Shown piece by piece: positions 1 to 7,977 of a stretch of 62,409 nucleotides of DNA (positions are counted from its first letter, which is position 1; every line of letters begins with the position of its first letter). The translations under genes were made by a program, and so were the position numbers. Origin of the DNA: Planctomycetaceae bacterium (GTDB lineage: Bacteria > Planctomycetota > Phycisphaerae > Phycisphaerales > Zrk34); NCBI GenBank assembly GCA_002685935.1, contig NYZD01000100.1, positions 1-62,409 on the forward strand, in the 5' to 3' direction. The notes beneath the pieces were generated by a model. It saw nothing but the letters and a program-made list of their open reading frames with translations. It did not search any database and had not been told where the DNA came from.

Positions 1-1042
1 CGGGAATGGTGACGACGACGGTCTCGGCGTTGGTGAAATCAGTGTCGAACCCCCCAAGTTTCGGATCGCCGAGGTTGATGAATCCCGGATCGTTCGCGCC
101 GCCGAAGCCGTCGAGGTCGTCGGTCAGGAGGACAAGCTCGCCGGCGGCGTTGAACGCCATGGCGTTGATGTTTGATACGGGCAGGCCGGAGGTGGTGTTG
201 GTGATCGTGCCGAGGGCGGTGGTGGTGCCGACCTGCCGGTTGACGCTGTAGAGGACGCTGTCGTTGGTGCCGCCCTCGACATTGACGATATATGCGGTGC
301 CGACAAGATCGCTACGATCGACGGCCAATGCGCGGACGTCGTCGAGGAGCACGCTGCCGCCGCCGTCGCGCAGGCTGGACATAAAATCTTCGGCGAGGGT
401 GGCCCGTTGGAGCATGGCTCGGATGTCGCCCTGACCGGTGGTGGCCTCGATTTCGACGAGGTGCAGGTTGCGGGATTCGCTTTCCTGAACGGCGCTGGTG
501 TTGATGCCGTAGGTCTGTCCGCCGGCGAGGGCATCGCGTGTGGCAATGGCATTGAACATGACGTTGCCATCGTCGATGGGTACGTCATAGAACAGGACGC
601 GGTTGCCGAAACGATCCACATCGAAAACATCCATGGGGGCGCCGAGGGCGAAATCACCGGTGACGGGATCCACACCGTCGACGGCGCCGATTCCGCCCCC
701 GATGTCGGTGCCGTCGCGTCCGAGGGAATCACCGATGATTTTGCCGGCGAGGTCGCCGAAGAGGGGTCGGTTGAGGTCGTCGACGTCGGCGCCGATGAGT
801 TCGACGATGATGTCGCCGGAGAGAATGACCTGTGCGAGAGGTGCGGAGGCATCGTCCCCACTTGGATTGGCGGCGCGGAAGGTGAAGGTTTCGCCGCCGA
901 AGAGGGTAGTGAGGAGGATGCGCGGCTCGAGGTACTCGAGCTCCAGACGACGCGCGGGTTTTGTCAGCGGTCGTCGGTCGGCACGTTTGGTCCGGGGGGA
1001 CGTTTGGCGACGGCGACGAAACAATCGGCGGCGACGTGACAT
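1..1042 (-). CDS. LEPR-XLL domain surface/secreted protein, N-terminal part (cut by window edge)
   Basis: An open frame runs from ATG at 1042 to the first base of the window, so at least 347 residues are present and the C-terminus is missing. The start is set by AGGAG at 1055-1051, eight bases upstream. The N-terminus is extremely Arg/Lys rich (MSRRRRLFRRRRQ) and leads to ELEYLEPRILLT at about residues 34-45. That is the LEPR-XLL motif known from the N-termini of very large exported proteins of Planctomycetota, where it is thought to be a sorting signal. After it come acidic, glycine-rich segments with many Asp, Thr and Val (for example GDIIVELIGADVDDLNR), typical of secreted beta-rich adhesin-like proteins. 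The downstream domains are not visible, so the function is unknown. Next to it, beyond a tRNA, lies a HlyD/M50 export cluster that might handle it. Confidence 0.8.
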   Translation of the reverse strand, partial: MSRRRRLFRRRRQTSPRTKRADRRPLTKPARRLELEYLEPRILLTTLFGGETFTFRAANPSGDDASAPLAQVILSGDIIVELIGADVDDLNRPLFGDLAGKIIGDSLGRDGTDIGGGIGAVDGVDPVTGDFALGAPMDVFDVDRFGNRVLFYDVPIDDGNVMFNAIATRDALAGGQTYGINTSAVQESESRNLHLVEIEATTGQGDIRAMLQRATLAEDFMSSLRDGGGSVLLDDVRALAVDRSDLVGTAYIVNVEGGTNDSVLYSVNRQVGTTTALGTITNTTSGLPVSNINAMAFNAAGELVLLTDDLDGFGGANDPGFINLGDPKLGGFDTDFTNAETVVVTIP

Positions 1043-1091
1043 GGTGGCGTCTCCTGCCCTCGGAGTCAGTGGGCGCATCCCCTGTACGGCA

Positions 1092-1120
1092 ACAGCAGTC
1101 GGGAAAGTCAGCGCTGCTGT
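1092..1120 (-). other. hairpin in the leader of the LEPR-XLL gene
   Basis: ACAGCAG (1092-1098) and CTGCTGT (1114-1120) form a perfect 7-bp inverted repeat around a 15-base loop. It lies in the roughly 210-base stretch between the predicted minus-strand promoter and the LEPR-XLL start codon. It could be an RNA structure affecting translation or stability. No known riboswitch is recognised, and a chance repeat is possible. Confidence 0.25.
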
Positions 1121-1258
1121 GTCCCCTTGCGGGACGGGTTGGCGGGGCCGACACAACGCGCGTCTATCTAACAACTTCGCTGAAACAGGTTGCCCACGTC
1201 GTTCACAAAATAGTCGGTCGGGTCATAGACGCACTTCGGCGGGTCTAACTCGTAGCGG

Positions 1259-1287
1259 AAGTTATCTGCGGTCAAGTCTACTGTCAA
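1259..1287 (-). promoter_or_regulatory. sigma-70-like promoter for the LEPR-XLL gene
   Basis: On the minus strand TTGACA (1287-1282) is followed after 17 bases by TAACTT (1264-1259). Transcription would begin near 1252 and leave a leader of about 210 bases before the ATG at 1042. The -35 is a perfect consensus. The same hexamer pair drives the divergent tRNA gene. Confidence 0.5.
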
Positions 1288-1318
1288 GGCGGATTTACCG
1301 AGCATTGCGCTCGCGGGG

Positions 1319-1346
1319 TTGACATTCAGTGGCCTTGACTTAACTT
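1319..1346 (+). promoter_or_regulatory. promoter of tRNA-Phe
   Basis: TTGACA at 1319-1324, a 16-base spacer and TAACTT at 1341-1346 place the transcription start a few bases upstream of the mature tRNA 5' end at 1365. The spacing and the stable-RNA target make this a convincing match. Confidence 0.55.
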
Positions 1347-1364
1347 ACGCATCACTCCTGTCGC

Positions 1365-1437
1365 GGGCAGGTAGCTCAGTTGGTAGAGCACGGCACTGAA
1401 AATGCCGGTGTCGGCGGTTCAAGTCCGCCCCTGCCCA
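1365..1437 (+). tRNA. tRNA-Phe (GAA)
   Basis: A 73-base cloverleaf: acceptor GGGCAGG pairs with CCTGCCC, D stem GCTC/GAGC, anticodon stem CGGCA/TGCCG around loop CTGAAAA (anticodon GAA), five-base variable region, T stem GGCGG/CCGCC with TTCAAGT loop, and discriminator A. The 3' CCA is not encoded and must be added enzymatically. The downstream stretch 1438-1539 shows nothing recognisable. Confidence 0.97.
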
Positions 1438-1539
1438 TTGATTCACTGTATGCGCGACGTCACTCGGGGGAAAGCGTGATTCGCACTGCACGTGTCTATG
1501 GCAACACAAACCATTTATGTTAAGAGCGTTACACGATAA

Positions 1540-2433
1540 TTATTCTGCGCCCATAAAGAAGACCTTGAATCCGGCGGGAAGTTTTGAACCGGGGTTTTCG
1601 ATGGTGAAGACGCACTGGACGGTGGAACTGGCGGTATCGAGGACGGGGCTGATGGTCTTGAGGGTGCCGGTGATCGGGCGATCGAGGGGCGCGGCGGCGT
1701 CGAGGCGGTATCGCTTGCCGACCTCGATTTTCCCGTAGAGATCGAGGGGCAGGAAGAGACGGGCCTCGAGTGGATCCAATGCGACGAGAGACAGGACGGT
1801 GTCCTCGCGGGTGAGGGTGGCGCCGGCCTCGGCGATGACGCGGACGATGTGGCCGGCGAAGGGGGCTTTGAGCTGGTAGCGATTGAGTTTCTCCTGCTCG
1901 AGGTCGAGGGACTTGCCGGCGATCACCTGAGTTTCTTCGGCGCGTTCGAGTTCGGCCACCATCTGCTCGAGTGCGAGTTTCGTGCGTCGGACCTCGAATT
2001 CCGTGGCGGATTTGCGTTCTTTGAGATCGAGGATGTTCTCGTAGGTGATCTGGGCATCGTCCCGGCGAAGTTTGGCGAGTTTGATGACGGTCTGGGATTC
2101 GGCTTCGAGACGCTGTTGTTCGACGACGATTTTCTGCATGGCATCGTCCATCATGGCCATGACCTGACCTTGTTCGACCTGGTCGGATTCGTCGACGAGC
2201 ACGCTTCTGATGATGCCGTCGAGGGGAGCCTTGATGATGACTTCCTTGCTGGGACGTACGGAGCCGCCAAGTCCATGCGGGTGGAAGTTATTGTTCGAGA
2301 CGTCGGATGGCCTGGCGCGGCGGTCGGGGGGATCGTCGCGTCCGGTATTCTGTGCGACGGCGACGATTCCCAGACTACCCAGAATGACGACCGCGCCGGC
2401 GATGACGCGACGGTTGGGCGTTGACAAATTCAT
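1540..2433 (-). CDS. HlyD-family periplasmic adaptor (membrane fusion protein)
   Basis: 297 residues. A hydrophobic N-terminal segment (about 9-28) serves as signal or anchor. Then comes a split biotinyl-lipoyl-like domain, first half about 64-96 (VIIKAPLDGIIRSVLVDES), second half about 190-222 (LKAPFAGHIVRVIAEAGATL), separated by a Glu/Lys-rich alpha-helical hairpin of about 90 residues. A beta-barrel region closes the protein. This is the standard adaptor architecture that bridges an inner-membrane transporter and an outer-membrane or cell-envelope partner. No RND or ABC pump is next to it. Instead it diverges from two further adaptor-domain proteins across a 73-base gap, so the three probably act together. 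It could alternatively serve a pump encoded elsewhere. Confidence 0.85.
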   Translation of the reverse strand: MNLSTPNRRVIAGAVVILGSLGIVAVAQNTGRDDPPDRRARPSDVSNNNFHPHGLGGSVRPSKEVIIKAPLDGIIRSVLVDESDQVEQGQVMAMMDDAMQKIVVEQQRLEAESQTVIKLAKLRRDDAQITYENILDLKERKSATEFEVRRTKLALEQMVAELERAEETQVIAGKSLDLEQEKLNRYQLKAPFAGHIVRVIAEAGATLTREDTVLSLVALDPLEARLFLPLDLYGKIEVGKRYRLDAAAPLDRPITGTLKTISPVLDTASSTVQCVFTIENPGSKLPAGFKVFFMGAE

Positions 2434-2506
2434 CTGATTGCTCCTTTAATGGTTGATCGGCGCTATACTGCATCATACGCCCCGCCTACCTGCCAGCAAT
2501 CAAGCC

Positions 2507-4438
2507 ATGGCCCCCGAAACAGAACAAGCTCAACAGAACGTGCGTGCGGCACTGCGGCAATTTGAGGCCGCGGCGGACAGTGCGCAGCCGCCGACGCCGG
2601 TGATGCAGCAGGTGCTGGGACCGCTGGTGGAGACGACCGGCTCTCAGGGCGCGGTGGTGTGGATGCCGGCGGACGCGGCGGCGCAGAGCTTCCGGGCGGC
2701 GGGGCGATTCGGCGGCGGGGCGGGGCTGGTGGTGGACGAGCAGCAGCATCCGACCGACGCGGTGATCCCGGCGCTGCGTGAGGCGTGGTCGCAGCGCAAG
2801 CCGGCGGTGATCGGCCCGCAGCAGGCGACGTTTGCGAACACGGCGCTGCACGACACGACGCAGTTCTTGCTGCCGATCCAGCAAGAAGATCGGGGGATCG
2901 GGTTGCTGGAGCTGATCTGTCCGGGCTCGCTGGACCCGAAGGTCTATCGGGAATTCGCGGCGTTCGCACAACAGGCGGCGGACGCGTTGGGCAAATACCT
3001 GGCACGCCGGCGCGACGCGGTGGGCGCGCAGGACACGGCCAACATCCAAGCGACTCTGCGGATCACGCAGCACCTGTTGACGCTGGGGAATCCGCGGGAG
3101 GTGGTGGAGGATCTGGCGCATCAGACGCGTTCGATGATGGGGGCGACACAGGCGGCGGTGGTGGCGTTTGGATCGGGCCGGCCGATCGTCGCGTTCGCTG
3201 ACGTGGTGCAACCGAACAATCAGGCAGTGCGGGTGCGGAATGCTGAGCTGCTTGGCGAGGCGGTTCGGGCACGTGGGACGCCGATGAGTTTCGTGGCGGA
3301 CCAGGCGATTGAGGATGAAGATGAGGCGTTGGCGCCGCTGGTCCATGAACTGTTCACGGTGAGCCATGCGCAGGGGGTGACGCTGACGCCGATCCGCAGC
3401 GGCGAGACGGCGGTGGGTGCGATGTTGCTGGAGTATGACGACGCCGAGATCGCCGGTCAGCGTGCGACGGCGCAGCAGGAGATCTGCGACGCGGTGGCGG
3501 GTGTGCTGGCGCATGCGCAGGCATGGCAGGCACGTCCACTGCGGCGCTTGTCGAATGCGATTGCGTCGGTGCACGGGCGTCCGCGTTCGGCGATGGTCAA
3601 GGCGGGGATCACGCTGGGTATTGTGGCGGCGGTGGTGGTGGTTGGGTTCTTCGTGCCGGTGTCGCTGCCGATCAAGGCCGATGCGCGTCTGGAGCCGGCG
3701 CAGATGGCGCTGGTGACGATGCCGCAGGAGGGGCGGATCGAGGCATGCCTGGTGGCGGCGGGCCAGGAGGTCGCGGCGGGTGATCCGCTGTACCGGCTGG
3801 ACGATCAGGATTGGCAACTGCAGTTGGATGACCTTCGCAGCAAGATGGAATCGGCGATCGTGGCGCTGTACGACATGCATCGGGAAGGGGATCCGGCGAA
3901 GATTGCGCGGCAGAATCTTGAATTGAAGCAGATGGAGTTGAAGCAGAGATCGCTTTTGCGCTCGATCGATCGGTGCATGATTCGCTCGCCGATCGCGGGG
4001 GTGGTGCTGACGCGGAATCCGGATCAACTGGTGGGGCGGACAATGTCGGTCGGGCAGGATATGGTTGAGGTGGCGCAGCTCGATGAGTTCCGGTTGATCA
4101 TGGACGTGCCGGAGGCGGATCTGGCGCTGGTAGATGCGTGTCTGACCGAGGGCAAGGCGGTGACGGTGGAATTCATCAGCCGGGCGTGGCCGGACGCGTT
4201 GCAGGATGCGACGATTGAATCGAGCGAGTCGATGTCGGCGACAAGCCACATGGATATGTCGGGCAGCCGATTCGTGTTCCAGGTGATCGTGCCGATTGAT
4301 CTGAAAGACATGCCGCGGGAGGCGCTGCCATTAGCCAACGCATCGGGTCGGGCGAAGCTGATTGTGGGGGACAGCTCGATTGCGTTCCGGTACGGGCGTG
4401 AGGCGTTGGGATTCCTGCGGATGACACTGCTGTTTTGA
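2507..4438 (+). CDS. GAF-domain / transmembrane / HlyD-adaptor fusion protein
   Basis: From ATG 2507 the protein has 643 residues; an in-frame TTG at 2453 would add 18 but lies upstream of a likely -10 (TATACT 2464-2469). The first 350 or so residues resemble two GAF-like sensory modules (for example QFLLPIQQEDRGIGLLELIC and LTPIRSGETAVGAMLLEY). A single membrane helix follows at about 366-387, then a HlyD-like periplasmic half with a split lipoyl domain (MVTMPQEGRIEACLV... and RSPIAGVVLT) and a short helical hairpin. The topology would put the GAF modules in the cytoplasm and the adaptor in the periplasm, linking a cytosolic signal to an export machine. It precedes the M50/HlyD gene by 10 bases. 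The GAF assignment is from pattern only; the HlyD half is secure. Confidence 0.75.
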   Translation: MAPETEQAQQNVRAALRQFEAAADSAQPPTPVMQQVLGPLVETTGSQGAVVWMPADAAAQSFRAAGRFGGGAGLVVDEQQHPTDAVIPALREAWSQRKPAVIGPQQATFANTALHDTTQFLLPIQQEDRGIGLLELICPGSLDPKVYREFAAFAQQAADALGKYLARRRDAVGAQDTANIQATLRITQHLLTLGNPREVVEDLAHQTRSMMGATQAAVVAFGSGRPIVAFADVVQPNNQAVRVRNAELLGEAVRARGTPMSFVADQAIEDEDEALAPLVHELFTVSHAQGVTLTPIRSGETAVGAMLLEYDDAEIAGQRATAQQEICDAVAGVLAHAQAWQARPLRRLSNAIASVHGRPRSAMVKAGITLGIVAAVVVVGFFVPVSLPIKADARLEPAQMALVTMPQEGRIEACLVAAGQEVAAGDPLYRLDDQDWQLQLDDLRSKMESAIVALYDMHREGDPAKIARQNLELKQMELKQRSLLRSIDRCMIRSPIAGVVLTRNPDQLVGRTMSVGQDMVEVAQLDEFRLIMDVPEADLALVDACLTEGKAVTVEFISRAWPDALQDATIESSESMSATSHMDMSGSRFVFQVIVPIDLKDMPREALPLANASGRAKLIVGDSSIAFRYGREALGFLRMTLLF

Positions 4439-4448
4439 AGACGGGTGA

Positions 4449-6680
4449 GTGCGGGTGGGCCGCGCTGAACTGATTCCGGCGGATATGCCTATGACCGAGA
4501 CTGGAAGCCAACCTGAACCGCCCGCGGGGGAAAGCACTTCGTCGAAGCTGGACGTGCCGCTGCCGGCGTTGCGGGCGGACCTGGAGATCAGTCCGCAGGT
4601 GTATCTGGGTGAGCCGGTGTATGTGGTGAAGGATCCGGTGGCGCTTCAGTATGTTCGCGTACGTCCGCCGGAGCGATTCATTTTGGGCCAGTTGGACGGG
4701 CGGACGACGGCGCTGCAGATCGCTGAGCGTGTGGCAAGCAAGTTCCCCAATGAGCCGATTGAGCCCGACGCCGTGCTGGCGCTGCTGAATCAATTGAGCG
4801 CGGGCGGCTGGCTGCAGGGGCGAAGTTTGCGGCATGGTGAGGTGATTCGAAAGCTGCGGACGGTGCGGACACGCCGAATGCGCCGGGCGAAATGGCTAAG
4901 CTTCATGTTTTTCCGGGTGTCGTTGCTCGATCCGGATCGGCTACTGGACTGGCTGTATGGGTTTGCTCGGCCGGTGATGAACCCCATGACGGCGTCGGCG
5001 GTCGGGTTGTTTATTGTGATCAGCACGATCGCGGCGGTGGCGGGTATGGGAGGTGTGGGTGAGCTGGCGTTCCCGGTGCTGGGGGCAACGAATCTGTTGA
5101 TGCTGTCGGTGACGTTTTTAGCGGTGAAGGTGCTTCACGAGTTCGGGCATGGTCTGGCGGCGAAGCATCGGGGGCTGGAAGTCCATGAGATGGGCATATT
5201 TTTCATGGTGTTCATGCCGCTGTTTTACGTGGAGACATCGGACGCGTGGATGCTGCCGCGGCGGCGCGATCGGCTTTGGATCACGGCGGGGGGGGTATTC
5301 ATTGAGTTTCTTTTCGCGGGGATCGCGGTCTGGGTTTGGCTGGGCACGGAGCCGGGGGTGGTGAACCAGATCGCGTTCAACATCATGCTGGCCGCGTCGG
5401 TCAGCACGTTGTTGTTTAACGCAAATCCGCTGTTGCGCTACGACGGGTATTACTTCCTGATGGATCTGGTGGAGATTCCGAATCTGCGCGCGAAGTCGAG
5501 TCGCTTCATCGGACATCTGGCGCGGCGGCATCTGCTGCTCGACCAGCAGAGCGAGGCGCCGGTGGACGCGGCGCGGCGGCCGGTGTTCATGGTGGTTTAC
5601 GCGGTGGCGGCGACGATTTACCGCTGGTTCGTCGTGTTCGGCATCATTTTGCTGATCTGGCACATTCTGGATCCGTATGGGCTGTCAGCGGTGGGGGCGC
5701 TGCTGGGGACGTTTGCGGTATGCACGATGGTGATCTGGCCGATGGCGAAGGTGGTGCGTTTCGTGTGGCAATCTCAGACCCGCAACTGGCGGCGTTTCGC
5801 GGTGACCGCGGGCGCAGCGATGGGGTTGGGGTTGCTGGCGGCGGGGATCTGGATGATGCCGCTGGAGCACACGGTGGAGCGTCCGGCGGTGATTTTGGCG
5901 CCCCGGAGCCGGCCGATTTTCGCGCCCACGAACGGGCGTATCGAGCACGTGTATGTTCGCGAGGGTCAGTATCTTCGGGCGGGCGACCCGATCTATCGGC
6001 TGTACGATCGGCGATATCAGGATGAGCTGTCGAGGCTTCGGCTGGAGATGGCGGGCGCGGAGGTGAATCGCGATGGTCTTTGGCGGGAGACGAAGCCGGG
6101 GCGGGCGGCGATCGCGGATCAGGAGATTGAGCGGATCGCCGAGCAGATGCAATACGTTGAGGAGCGGCTCGAGGAGCTAACGGTGCGTGCGCCGATTGAC
6201 GGGCAGCTGTCGAGCGAGATGCGTCCGCAGGTGATGCTTGGTCGATCGGTTGAGCGTGGGCAGCCGCTGGGGATGGTGTTGGCGGATGGGCCTCGCCAGT
6301 TGGTGATCGTTGTGCCGGAGCAGGATGTGGCATCGGTCAAGGTGGAGCAGGAAGTGCGGGCGCGGCTTTGGGCGGATCCCTCGATCACACTTCGGGGCCG
6401 AGTGGAGAAGATCGGCAAGCAGCCGATCCACGATCTGCCCCATCAGGCGGTGGCGGGTCTGTACGGCGGGGAATTGGACGTCCAGAAGCGAGATGGCTAT
6501 AACCCAACACCCAGCGATCCTTCGGTGCTGGCCACGGTGCGGTTGGACGACCCGGAGCGTGCATCGCGACTATTTGACGGGATGACGGGTCGCGGCAAGA
6601 TCGTGCTGGGGCGATCCCGGCTGGGCGGCCAGCAGTGGGATCGGATCATGCAGGCGGTCAGTCTGGACTGGCGTCTGTGA
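4449..6680 (+). CDS. PqqD-like / M50 zinc metalloprotease / HlyD fusion protein
   Basis: 743 residues from GTG 4449 (ATG 4485 or 4491 possible). Residues about 47-124 read as a PqqD-like winged helix (RPPERFILGQLDGRTTALQI, then an Ile/Ala helix and LLNQLSAGGWL), the fold also called the RiPP recognition element. A polytopic membrane domain carries HEFGH at 230-234, the zinc-binding HExxH of family M50, and a later NPLLRYDGYYFLMD whose Asp is the expected third ligand. The final 270 residues repeat the HlyD pattern: lipoyl half, helical hairpin (about 535-585), lipoyl half (VRAPIDGQLSSEM), barrel. Similar proteins are called putative peptide zinc metalloproteases and sit in peptide-maturation/export operons. 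I infer recognition, cleavage and export of a leader-bearing substrate. The substrate is unknown. Confidence 0.82.
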   Translation: MRVGRAELIPADMPMTETGSQPEPPAGESTSSKLDVPLPALRADLEISPQVYLGEPVYVVKDPVALQYVRVRPPERFILGQLDGRTTALQIAERVASKFPNEPIEPDAVLALLNQLSAGGWLQGRSLRHGEVIRKLRTVRTRRMRRAKWLSFMFFRVSLLDPDRLLDWLYGFARPVMNPMTASAVGLFIVISTIAAVAGMGGVGELAFPVLGATNLLMLSVTFLAVKVLHEFGHGLAAKHRGLEVHEMGIFFMVFMPLFYVETSDAWMLPRRRDRLWITAGGVFIEFLFAGIAVWVWLGTEPGVVNQIAFNIMLAASVSTLLFNANPLLRYDGYYFLMDLVEIPNLRAKSSRFIGHLARRHLLLDQQSEAPVDAARRPVFMVVYAVAATIYRWFVVFGIILLIWHILDPYGLSAVGALLGTFAVCTMVIWPMAKVVRFVWQSQTRNWRRFAVTAGAAMGLGLLAAGIWMMPLEHTVERPAVILAPRSRPIFAPTNGRIEHVYVREGQYLRAGDPIYRLYDRRYQDELSRLRLEMAGAEVNRDGLWRETKPGRAAIADQEIERIAEQMQYVEERLEELTVRAPIDGQLSSEMRPQVMLGRSVERGQPLGMVLADGPRQLVIVVPEQDVASVKVEQEVRARLWADPSITLRGRVEKIGKQPIHDLPHQAVAGLYGGELDVQKRDGYNPTPSDPSVLATVRLDDPERASRLFDGMTGRGKIVLGRSRLGGQQWDRIMQAVSLDWRL

Positions 6681-6741
6681 CCGGGTCGAATACAGGGAAT
6701 GATTGAAACAACTGTGGACACTTGATTTAGAAGGAATGAAC

Positions 6742-7146
6742 ATGGCCAAGAAAGACGAAGTAGCGCAGACCACCACCACGCCCGGTGCCGATGAGACGAT
6801 CACCTCGCCGGAGGGCGAGCAGTCTCAGATGCAGCTGCAGATCGATGAGTCGAAGGTTGAGAATTACTACTCATCGACGGCTCGGGTCTACGGATCGGCG
6901 GAGGAGCTGATCGTTGATTTCTCGCAGGGGATCCGCCCGTCGGGTCGCGAGAACATCTCGGTGATGCGGATCGACGCACGCGTGATCCTCAGCCCCTGGG
7001 CGGCGAAGCGACTGGCGTTGGCGCTGGGCCAGGCGGTGCAGCGTTACGAGCAGGCCTACGGCGTGTTGGAGATCGACCCACGGCGGCGTCAGCAGGATCA
7101 GGCTGGGGGCGACGCATCGACGACTTCCACGGATAGCGCGAAGTGA
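6742..7146 (+). CDS. DUF3467 domain protein
   Basis: 134 residues from ATG 6742, chosen because AAGGAA at 6731-6736 lies at the right distance; an upstream in-frame start at 6703 has no such site. The core runs from YYSSTARVYGSAEELIVDFS to IDARVILSPWAAKRLALALG and QRYEQAYGVLEID, the typical DUF3467 pattern of a beta sheet followed by a helix. The flanks are Thr/Ala and Gln/Asp rich and probably disordered. The role of the family is not established. The gene sits 61 bases after the M50/HlyD gene and overlaps the next start by four bases, so it is part of the same transcription unit. No signal peptide is seen, so it is presumably cytoplasmic. Confidence 0.8.
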   Translation: MAKKDEVAQTTTTPGADETITSPEGEQSQMQLQIDESKVENYYSSTARVYGSAEELIVDFSQGIRPSGRENISVMRIDARVILSPWAAKRLALALGQAVQRYEQAYGVLEIDPRRRQQDQAGGDASTTSTDSAK

Positions 7147-7883
7147 CGGGACCCCATCACTTATCAATCCGGACATCCTGGCTGGTGACCGTTCAAGGCG
7201 TCGCCGGCGCGTTGCTGATCCTCATGGTGATTGGGTTGGCGGCGTGCGGAGGCCAGGATGATCGTCCGCCCAATGAGCCTGCGAAGACCGTTGACGGCAG
7301 GGGTGCGGGTGCGGGGACGTTGACGGGCAATGACGTCGATCCCGAATCGACATCTGTCGCGACGACACAACCGGCAGCGACGACCCAGCCGACGGGGATG
7401 GCAGCCCCACCTGATGCGGAGGACGTGGATGACTCGGATGATGGGCTGATCATCGGCGACGGGATTCAGGTGACATGCGAATACACGCTACGGAGCGGCG
7501 ACGGCGAGGTGTTGGATACGTCCGATGGGCGCGGCCCGTTGAAGTTCGTTTATGGGACGGGCGCGATGATTCCGGGTTTTGAGCGTGCGCTCACGGGCAA
7601 GAAGGCTGGTGACCATTTCAAGTTTGAGGTCCCGCCGGAGTTGGGTTACGGCATGCCGGATCCGGCGCTGGTGCAGCAAGTGCCGCGCAGCCAGTTCGGT
7701 GACATCGGTGATTTGGAGCCCGGTACGGAACTGTTTGCGCAGACGCAGCGGGGCCCGATCAAGGTGGTGGTTCGTGAAGTGACCAAGGACACGGTGGTGG
7801 TGGACATGAACCATCGTCTGGCTGGTCGCACCCTTTATTTTGAGGTGAAGATCCTGAGTCTTGGCGACGGGGCGGCATCCTGA
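7143..7883 (+). CDS. FKBP-type peptidyl-prolyl cis-trans isomerase lipoprotein (SlyD-like)
   Basis: 246 residues. The N-terminus carries a lipoprotein signal ending GLAAC with Cys at about 35. A Thr/Pro/Asp-rich linker follows to about residue 100, then an FKBP domain (VTCEYTLRSGDGEVLDTS, GTGAMIPGFERALTGKKAGD, FKFEVPPELGYG) with a SlyD-like insert and the closing NHRLAGRTLYFEVKILSL. It would catalyse prolyl isomerisation or chaperone folding on the outer face of the membrane. Its GTG start overlaps the stop of the DUF3467 gene (GTGA), indicating translational coupling with the export cluster. A folding helper for exported proteins fits that context, though this is inference. Confidence 0.88.
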   Translation: MTGPHHLSIRTSWLVTVQGVAGALLILMVIGLAACGGQDDRPPNEPAKTVDGRGAGAGTLTGNDVDPESTSVATTQPAATTQPTGMAAPPDAEDVDDSDDGLIIGDGIQVTCEYTLRSGDGEVLDTSDGRGPLKFVYGTGAMIPGFERALTGKKAGDHFKFEVPPELGYGMPDPALVQQVPRSQFGDIGDLEPGTELFAQTQRGPIKVVVREVTKDTVVVDMNHRLAGRTLYFEVKILSLGDGAAS

Positions 7884-7943
7884 ATCATGGGGTCGGGGTG
7901 GATCGTGGGATGTGGCGGCGTCACGTCCAGCCGTGGGCGCACG

Positions 7944-7971
7944 TTGGCAAGCGGCGGTGTGACCTTACAAT
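7944..7971 (+). promoter_or_regulatory. promoter of the OppF-like gene, predicted leaderless
   Basis: TTGGCA (7944-7949), a 16-base spacer and TACAAT (7966-7971). The -10 ends six bases before the ATG at 7978, so the expected transcription start is at or next to the start codon. No ribosome-binding site is visible. Confidence 0.55.
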
Positions 7972-7977
7972 GCCATC

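Noticed and set aside
407-1039. A 210-codon plus-strand frame rich in Gly, Asp and Glu
   Set aside because: It is the reverse of the LEPR-XLL gene, which has a ribosome-binding site and a recognised motif.
2486-4249. A 587-codon minus-strand frame
   Set aside because: Antisense to the GAF/HlyD gene; Arg/His-rich composition typical of shadow frames.
1540-6680. A complete RND efflux pump
   Set aside because: Only adaptor-type proteins and an M50 protease are present. There is no RND inner-membrane pump and no TolC-like protein.
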